The translations under genes and the position numbers were made by a program. Of a stretch of DNA of 64,000 nt, positions 56,065 to 64,000 are shown piece after piece. The stretch comes from Dipetalonema caudispina (Eukaryota; Nematoda; Chromadorea; Rhabditida; Onchocercidae), in contig JABVXV010000317.1 of assembly GCA_013365325.1 (NCBI GenBank), positions 1-64,000 of the forward strand, in the 5' to 3' direction. Position 1 is the stretch's first letter; each line of letters starts with the position of its first letter. A model generated the notes under the pieces. It was not told where the DNA came from and searched no databases. It saw only the letters and a program-made list of their open reading frames with translations.

Positions 56065-58947
56065 TTAATCAAGCAAAATTAAAACTACCAAAATAATTTC
56101 AAAAAGAAACCACAGAAGGATAGAATTTCGATTATACATTGTTGAAGATTTCGAATGATATGGAAAATATGGTGGCACTGGTTGAGGTTTAGGTTGTATT
56201 GGAAATAATGTTCGTTTCGATGTAATCTAAAATGATGAATTATGAAAGATAATGGATGATCGTCTAGCTCTGTTATTTTGTCGTAGATACTACTGTCCAG
56301 TAATAATCGTTAAATGATAGAAGGAATCCTTTTTATTGATAAAATCTTTATAAAGTACGGTATTATATCTATCTATGTCAAATTTCAACTGCAAAAATAT
56401 TTCATGTATATCGATTAAACTAGAATGGATGCGATGATTTATAAAAATTTGTAAAACTTTTGATGATAATTTCTATTCTAATCCTTACTTCATTAGTTTC
56501 TATTTTTGAAAGTGTTTCGTGAGATGCAACAATATTCCTGGGAAATGTTAGTAGATCACATTTTCAATCATTATTTCAAGGTTAGAAAAGTTGTTCGAAA
56601 TTTGTATACGGTATTATTGTCGATGCTATTGAAATGATGTTTCTATTAGGTTATGCCAATCATCTCATTTTTTTTTTTTTTTTTTTTTTTTAATATTATT
56701 CGTAATTTTTTAGTGAAAAGGAAACTTACATAAAAGAATAACCCAGCAATAGGTTTACCCAAAGCTTGACCAGTTGCTGAATTGCTGATGAAGAAAGAGA
56801 TCTGATCAATGAAACGTAATACATCATCAGTAACATTTACCCGATCGCTAAGAGGAGCCTCCGTCTTGTATACGACTACGACGTATTGTTGCCGATCTAT
56901 TCACAGAAATTAATAGAATTAGCTTTGTTCTTCTAGTTTTATTGGGATACGAGAAAGACAATGGTTTTCAAGGTTTTTATGTCATGAGAAACAAAAGGAT
57001 TTCTTTCTTTCGAATATATTAGCAGAAGATGAAGATTTTTTTTTAATCTGTAACATAATGACAAAAAAGAACTGTTTTAATAGTGAAATAAAATTCAATT
57101 TCATCGTGACTGAATTAAGTATTATTTGATTTAATTAATGCAAAGACCAAAAGGAGAAATTCTCTTTGCAATGTCGATTAAAATAACATTGGTACCTGTT
57201 GCTCCAACTTTTTGGCTTAACTCTCGCATTTGATGCATTCTCGGAAACCTCAAACTCTCAAAGATTATGTTCGCTAGCTCAAGCCTTACTTTACTTGTTT
57301 CCACTCTATAATCCTTAAATTTGTTCGAAATATAGATTGTGGAGTATGGCAAGATGGTCGATTCAACTTTCTAGAAGACAATAAAGCTTACAAGTATCTT
57401 GCGCAGGTACAGTACCATTACTGATATACCCGAAGAAGCGATGTCGTGAATCAGTGATATTTTCAATATTTACTGAGGCGGAATCTGTTGATGGTAAGTC
57501 GTAGTCAATAAATAATGCAACTGGTATTTTAGTAACATCTGAAGCATATTTATTTGGTAAAGCGTGAATATAAATAGTATCAAGTGAAATGCATAAAATA
57601 ACTGAAGAAAATTATTACCAATTAGTGAGATAATATGAAGATATCCACCAGCACTTGGAATTATTGACTGAAGTTGAAAAGCTCGTATATTAGCAGTTAT
57701 GTAATCAGGATAATTGAGCACTTGTAATTCATCACCCAAATGAACGATTGGTGAAGGATGTTCCGCATCAAAATTACTTATATTTACCTGTTAATCATTA
57801 TTAGATATATGTGTGATTATATAATTGTCAATAATTTTCGTATCGTTTTTTGAATGATGCATCAGTAACCATAATGGTAAAAGAATCACTTCTTTTTCCA
57901 TTTATGAAGATACTGTTAACTTAACTTATAATCAAGATTAAAATATAAAATCAAATATATAGTGCTATAGAAAAATATCCTTATAAATTTTCCGCATTAA
58001 ACTAACATAATCAAGAGTGGATGATGGAAATTGTGGAAATATTTGAGGTGAAAGTTCCAGCTCTTCAAACCCTACAAATGATTTAATATTTTCTGATGTT
58101 TAAGATTTAAAAGAAAATGTAATTGAAAGGAATTTATGTTTCATTGGAAATTACTACGCTTATCAGACGTTATTCAATTTGAAGACCAAATTAAGAAAAT
58201 CATACAACTTCCAATCGTCATGTTATTAGCTTCACAACACAGATGAATTACTTCATTGGTAATAGCACCAGATCTGGACAAACGACTACGTCGACAAGCG
58301 AAATTTTTTGGACATTGATTTCGATCATTTGGATTACATGGTTTCAGATCCAAATACATCACATTATCTGGACAAATATATTCTTGAGAAAATACATCTG
58401 CAAATTTGCAACATTTAATTCAAACAAACGATATTAGTCGGTAAAACATTATTAATTGATTTAGCTGGTAATATTGCATAGCAAGTATATAAAACGTCTG
58501 TATATTGTTATTTTAAGTAACCATTGATATTTAAGTTCCATGACAAAACGTAACCGAACACTATATAAGTGTATTAGAAGTGGAATCAAGAGCCATATTT
58601 TAACATCGAGGTCATTAAAGTATGGTACCATATCTATCCTAGAAGTTAGAAGTAAATCGAGAAAACATTGCTATTTGATAGTTGATAAAGTTTAGAAGCT
58701 CCGAATCGTTACTACCCAAGTTGCCAGCTGAACTATGACATTTTCTTTTTTTTTATTTTAATTGTTGTTATTTTTTATTTCTTTTGAGGAGACTGATATA
58801 GTCGCTCCATAAACTGATGAAATGTATTGAATGGAATGATAGTAGTCTGATGATTTGGATTGTGAGCCTTAATCAGACAATCGTTAATTGAAGCGTACTT
58901 GACAAAATTGATTGGCAAATGATACTAGCAAGCATATACGGCAACAT
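56065..58947 (-). CDS. Secreted/membrane-anchored cysteine-motif protein
   Basis: Seven exons fit in phase: 58947-58899, 58397-58209, 58071-58007, 57787-57619, 57538-57392, 56896-56730 and 56226-56065, giving 315 residues. The ATG comes three bases after a TTTTAG acceptor, consistent with trans-splicing. Exon 1 encodes a short signal-peptide-like start (MLPYMLASIICQSILS). Residues about 22-66 hold a cysteine module (ICPDN, LKPCNPND, QCPKNFACRRS, VIHLCCE) of the C...CP..F.C...CC type seen in nematode lustrin-like and related secreted proteins. The middle has no motif I recognise (VHLGDELQVLNYPDYITANI, KIPVALFIDYDLPS, QQYVVVVYKTEAPLSDRVNV) and looks like a beta-rich extracellular region with NVT, NIT and NGT glycosylation sites. 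The last 20 residues are hydrophobic and end at Asp, suggesting a C-terminal membrane anchor or GPI signal. The gene looks intact. Function is unknown. Confidence 0.82.
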
Positions 58948-60358
58948 AACCTAAAATGAAAAATGAAGGACAACTTTTAAAGATAATCTCATTAATTTAT
59001 AAATGAAAATAAGGCAACAGGCATTAGTAAATTTTCCACTAGAAATATATTCAATTGTTCAATACTACTACATTTATTCTATTCATCATTCTGTAGTATT
59101 TTATGATCGTTGTATACATAAGGATACCAGAACCGGTCTTAGGAAACAGTAAATGCTTGGAAAATTTTTGGGAAATTTTTCATAATTCGAATAAGTTGGA
59201 ATTATTCAACCTTTATTTTCTACTGTTAAATAGCTTTTACCGGAATATTTAGGTTTATTTAGCGAATTTTCAGCTTTCAGCTGCTGAATAGCCATTGTAT
59301 GGGGGATTTTTCATTCTTCATGAATAGGCAACAAATCAAACCCTGAAACCGTATGGTTTCCAACACCAGAGAGACAACTCCATATAACAATGGCTTCCTA
59401 ACATTAATTTTATGGAAAATTCGGAGTTAAGTAAGAATTCGTTTTTGGGAGACAAATAAATATTTCGAGTTTTCCCAAATTCACCATGCCTAAAACTAAA
59501 AATAATTCCGAATGTATGTTTACCCGTAACACAAGGAACGATGATACACTTAGCACCGGGCAGCATGTAAACTCTGCACGTATTGTTAATGCGGATTATT
59601 CGATAATATTTGTTCAACTGTCTCTCCTCCTAGAACGAACCACTGTGTGATCATTTGACTTATCTTACTGATTATCCAGCACATGAAATGAATTTCCTGG
59701 ACCGAATAAATGAATAAGTTCTGCGTATATGCCATTCAAAAAGGTCAACTTGGGCAGCGAAACAACAAACTATGGTGAGTAATTCATTTAAATTATTAGT
59801 AACAACTATTGAGCAAAAAAAGAAAAGCATCACAGCATATGTAAAACAATGCAGGCTTTTAAATGAATCTCTAGGTGAGATCACAAACCAAGTCATTTCA
59901 AAAAACTTTTAAACTACGAACAGTCATGGTAGCCCACTTTGCTCAAGGTCAGTGATTCTATATAAGCACCTGTGATAAAGAAAAAAAAAACAAACCCTAT
60001 TATGCCTTACATACAAATCGCATCGTAACAAATATAACTTTAAGAAACACGTGCACGTCAAATGGAATGGAAAAAAATCACAATGATTTTTAAAATATAT
60101 AAACTGATTGAACAAAGACTATGGCATGTTTACGAGAATAATGAAACACAGAAGATGTTCCCATTACGAAATAACCTAAAGTTGCCAAAACCTGATTCGG
60201 TAATGATTAGAAAAATAAAGTCCACTTTTTCTGGATGGACTAATATGTTCAAACTGTGAATAGTTATAAAAATTAGTAAAATACACAGCTACAGCACAGG
60301 CCAAAATTTTCAGACCAGAAACTCAACCCAAAAAACAATTTAACGATTTTGCACCAAA
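58948..60358. other. Intergenic stretch
   Basis: Upstream region of the cysteine-motif gene and 3' flank of the sec-15 gene, both on the minus strand. Open frames of 60-90 codons occur on both strands (for example minus 59336-59617) but none shows a motif or clean splice partners. Confidence 0.5.
58951..58958 (-). promoter_or_regulatory. Likely trans-splice acceptor of cysteine-motif gene
   Basis: TTCATTTTAG directly precedes GTT and the ATG at 58947. The three-base gap is typical of spliced-leader acceptors. Confidence 0.45.
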
Positions 60359-63300
60359 TTACTGATTAGCAAGAGTTCGCAGTTGGCGAAGAATTGTATC
60401 CAGAAGTTTTTTACGATCCTTCTCACGACCTTTGGCGAAAAAACTTGATGATTTGCGTTCGAATTCAATCAGTCTAAAATCTGAGAAGTGAAACGACAGA
60501 CCTACTGCAATATTAAAAATGAAAAGTCTGCAAAGTTACCGCCGTAACGCGGCTAGTTGGGAATTTATGCAACAGTAAATAAAAGTGTTTGTCGTAAAGC
60601 AAATTAAAAAAATTAAAATATTAGTAACACATACTTCTCTAATAAGACAATCGCATGCGAAGCTTTAACCCTTGAATATTTGCTTTCTTCCTTTCCGTAA
60701 TCAGCCAAATAAGTTGGCCAGTCAGCCTTCATAACTAGATCAAGAAGCTGTCTCAAACTGGCAAAAGTCATCGCAAGAGTTCCATCCTGAAATAAATTAG
60801 ATTAGAAATTATTTACAGATAATAGTGGTCAAAAAAGCTAGCACATACTTCCAATCCCGCAACAGGACACTGAGAAGCAAACAGCTCGCACTGTATCACA
60901 TCCAAATCGAACTGATCAAGAGCACCAGTGCTTACAGTTTTCAAATCTGTATTCAGAAGTAACTCTGTTAATCGATTTGCCAAATATTTACAGGTCTAAA
61001 ATACAGGCTATTTAACTGCTTTTATTGTAAACTATTCATAACAAAACTGTGATCATTCAATTCCTTCCTGCGCTGAAGAAAAGACAATGATCCAAAAATA
61101 AATAAATTGGCCATACCAGTTAGAAGAAAATGAAAGTGAGTATGGGAAACATAGCATCCTTTATCTCATAAAGTCATAAGAAATGCTTACCTGCATACAA
61201 ACATGCCTTGCCAGAAGGCTTGGCAAATTACTAAACGAAACGAAAGTTGTTTCCAAAAACTTGATCAAATCTGTGATGTAGTCGCTTGCCCGGCCACTTG
61301 AACCTGACAGTTCCCAATCATAGTTTGCTAAAATTTTATTAGATTCAGAGAGAATAATTTAACTAATTTTCAAAGAATAGCACTTCCAACTTTAAGCTGG
61401 AAAAACAAGTCGGAAGTAAAACTGACCAAGATCAAGAAAAGCATCCACTTTGTCACGAAGTGCGTCATCAATCTGTTGTTCCACTTCGGAACGCGCATCT
61501 CTAGAAAGCATTAATTCAAAAAATGAAATAATGCTTACCTATTGAACTTTTTTCCCTTGGAACTTGATGAACAAACAAACCTAAAAACTTGATCCTTCAA
61601 TGTAACTAAATGCCCTGCAGTGCTACCAGAACCATTACTTGCGTTTGTTAGCTTACTGATGTAATGCTCCAGCGATTCACACGTCTTCTCCAAATAACCG
61701 ATATTAATTGTGATTTGAACAAGCTGAAAAATAATGTCAAATAAAATAAATGATCTGAAAAGTCTTCATCTTTTGCCTGAAGAAATAATATCATACGTCA
61801 ATCTTTTTACCTGTATAAGCGTTCGCCTTTTGTTAGCTACAAAACTTTTCAAAGAACCTGACCACCGCGCAAGAAGCACATTTGCATAACGGCGTACTGT
61901 GTCATCAACCTAAAAAAAAGGGATAAAACAAAAGTAATGAATGACATTAACGGAATTAACCTCGTTTAACATATATTAGCAATGCAATAAAATTTGTTTG
62001 GGATTTTGAAACTTTAAATGGTAATGATAAAAAAAAAAACTAAATTGGTAGAGTATTTCACGGACTAAAGATTACTGCTAACGATTGATATGAAAGAAAT
62101 TCCAGGAAGAAGCAGTCCGAGCTGACCTCAGTGGGAGAGAGCTGTAGGTGTTCCATAAATTTCAAGCATCCAACGAGGTAATTCTTCGCTTGACCATATA
62201 CTGCTGGTACGAACTTTGAAAACGGAAATACCCGAGGATAAGGTTCCTGAAAAACAAAGAAAACTTTCAACAAAAGAATTTTAATAAAAAACTCAAAAAT
62301 TATTGGAAATCGAGAAAAGTTAGTGGTATCAACTTATACCTGATCCATTCCCCTTCGATAGAAGGGGAACTGTGTCACTACTGCTCTGAATGCTTCTTCA
62401 TCTTTTGCTGTGATTGGCGTATAATTGTCACTTTCAAGATCACGTTCGAATTGAGCACAGTATTCTCGCATCAAAATTTCATTGTATTGATCCCTGCATT
62501 GAAGCAAGATTCATTCCACTAACAAAGAAAAACGAAAGAAACTAACTCTCGTTCGTTTGCATGCTCAATTTCCAGAAAAAACTTAGTTAAGAAAAATACC
62601 ATAAAATACCTGAAATTTTGGAGCAGAGTGTAAAGAGAACCAATTCCAAATCCATAACTTTTCATTGTCATTGCAAACAACAAAATTACTTTCTTCATCT
62701 TCAACATCATTTCAACATCCAAACAACCTCCCTGCAGCAAAAATTCTTACTTTTATTATTATTATCAAAGCAGAATAATTTAACCAAAATTTACGTCGAG
62801 ATGCACAAATATCAGATCATGTCTACATGATATGACCAATCTACTGTTATTAGAAACTTACAAAATGGGCATTCATGGTGGTTGTAACTTGATGCAGTGC
62901 CATTTCCCAAAGCTGATCCTTATATGCGGCCGTTACCAGACTAGATTCTGTTTGCATAATATGATCTTCCACCACGAAAAAGCCAATAATTTCATCCAGA
63001 TACTTCACGTACGAATGTATTGACTCTTGCTAAAATGATTCTTTTTGGTTAGGAAATCAAAGTTCAATTATAATCCAAAAAGAAGCGATGATGCTTATAA
63101 TACCAAAAGATTTACTGCTTTCGCAGTGCTCGGTAAGATGAAAAGGTATACAACTTGTTTAGGCCTCAAGTGGTACGCTCGTTTTGGATAGAGGTTATCT
63201 CTCAAAGATACTCCCTACCAGTTTGCCTGGCGGGCGAATAACAACCACTGCTTGCTCCTTCCGCTGCTTTCTGTAGTAGGCTTCGAAAGTCTCTTTCTCG

Positions 63301-63979
63301 CCCTGAAATGTCAAAGCTCAAATAAATGATTAGAGGGATTTACAAATAAGAAAAGAAAAAAACAAAAGGTTAAGAAACAGCTACCAACAAGCAAGTGGAG
63401 GTAAGTCCGTATGTGAAGAGCTGTACTTACAATGACATTGAAGATTTGACAGCATCGATGAATAGGTGTGAAATCGATCAGATCTTGAGCGCTCAGTAAT
63501 TCATCATCTTCAAGAACGGGTACCTGCATCGTTTTTCGTTGTCTCTTTTCACTTTTCTTGACAACTGAACCATCCGATGAAAGCACTAAAAAGTTTTTAG
63601 AAAAGGAATAAAGTGTTATTCATGCTTGAACTAAACTGATTGTAATGCTGAGATAGTTTTAAAGGATTTACAGATAGATCATCAACCAGGTGCTACTTTC
63701 TTGATACAACTAAAATCTCGATGAATACTCTTCAGAGACCCTGTAATCACTTTCTCAGCATTCCGACAGTAATTGAGACTTTTTAAATTAATACTTTTTA
63801 CTTGAATCCTGTACTTAATAAATGTAATACACATGAAAGGAAAATTAAGAACCTACCGACATCACCATTCACAGCATTCTTTTTCGCCTCCTCCTGTAAA
63901 CGTTTCACGCGTTCAACTTCTGTCATTCCAAAAGAGTGCTGTTCAGCCGTACACCTTGATGCATGCTGTCCAATACGAC
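60359..63979 (-). CDS. sec-15: Exocyst complex subunit Sec15/EXOC6 (5' end outside window)
   Basis: Fourteen exons are visible: 63979-63857, 63585-63431, 63302-63219, 63029-62862, 62731-62610, 62493-62340, 62246-62127, 61909-61811, 61723-61581, 61500-61427, 61327-61191, 60995-60849, 60786-60635 and 60473-60359. They encode about 597 residues, corresponding roughly to residue 210 onward of the ~800-residue family. Matching blocks include DLIDFTPIHRC, KETFEAYYRKQRKEQA, IIGFFVVEDHIM, RDQYNEIL, LVQITINIGYLEKTCE, ANYDWELSG then GRASDYITDLIKFLE, LDVIQCELFASQ, LRQLLDL, WPTYLADYG, SKYSRV and the C-terminal KKLLDTILRQLRTLANQ. Sec15 is part of the octameric exocyst that tethers secretory vesicles at the plasma membrane, and its C-terminal half binds Rab GTPases in yeast and fly. 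No stop or frameshift is seen. Start codon and N-terminal exons lie beyond the right edge. Confidence 0.95.
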
Positions 63980-64000
63980 CTGAAAATGATCCTACATGAT

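Noticed and set aside
57131..57352. 73-codon minus-strand frame inside an intron of the cysteine-motif gene
   Set aside because: The flanking exons join in phase without it, and it has no motif.

Overview
This window reads as nuclear DNA of a parasitic nematode, most likely a spirurid or filarial worm. The evidence is very AT-rich DNA full of poly-A and poly-T runs, genes split into many short exons with GT...AG introns, several first exons preceded a few bases upstream by a TTTCAG or TTTTAG acceptor (as expected for spliced-leader trans-splicing), and protein families typical of nematodes. The organism call is inference; I could not run a search. I built gene models by hand from conserved protein motifs, splice signals and agreement of intron phase, so individual exon edges may be off by a few bases.

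Layout. From 1 to about 4 kb there are only microsatellites and homopolymer runs. At 4.0-8.1 kb (+) lies an ETS-domain transcription factor with a polyhistidine/polyglutamine tract. At 10.2-13.0 kb (-) is a decayed, intron-containing copy of the pyruvate dehydrogenase E1 beta gene. At 15.9-16.8 kb (+) there is a weak two-exon small-gene candidate. At 17.6-21.6 kb (-) is a FoxJ-like forkhead factor in eight exons. At 25.4-30.1 kb (+) is an astacin metalloprotease with EGF-like and CUB domains. At 31.8-37.8 kb (-) is a complete twelve-exon Tweety-family membrane protein. From 37.8 to 50.0 kb I find no convincing gene, but there is a perfect 21-bp hairpin. At 50.0-52.4 kb (+) is a small HP1-like protein with a divergent chromodomain and a chromoshadow-like end, plus a phase-compatible alternative last exon at 53.0 kb. 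At 56.1-58.9 kb (-) is a secreted or membrane-anchored cysteine-motif protein of unknown function. From 60.4 kb to the right edge (-) is the C-terminal three quarters of the exocyst subunit Sec15/EXOC6.

The genes do not form one pathway. Two encode DNA-binding factors (ETS, forkhead), one a chromatin protein, three act at or outside the membrane (astacin, Tweety, cysteine-motif protein), and one serves vesicle tethering. The items most worth a second look are a miR-1-like hairpin near 1.6 kb, a second miRNA-like hairpin near 13.6 kb, the divergent HP1-like gene with alternative 3' ends, the alternative Tweety C-termini, and the pseudogene.
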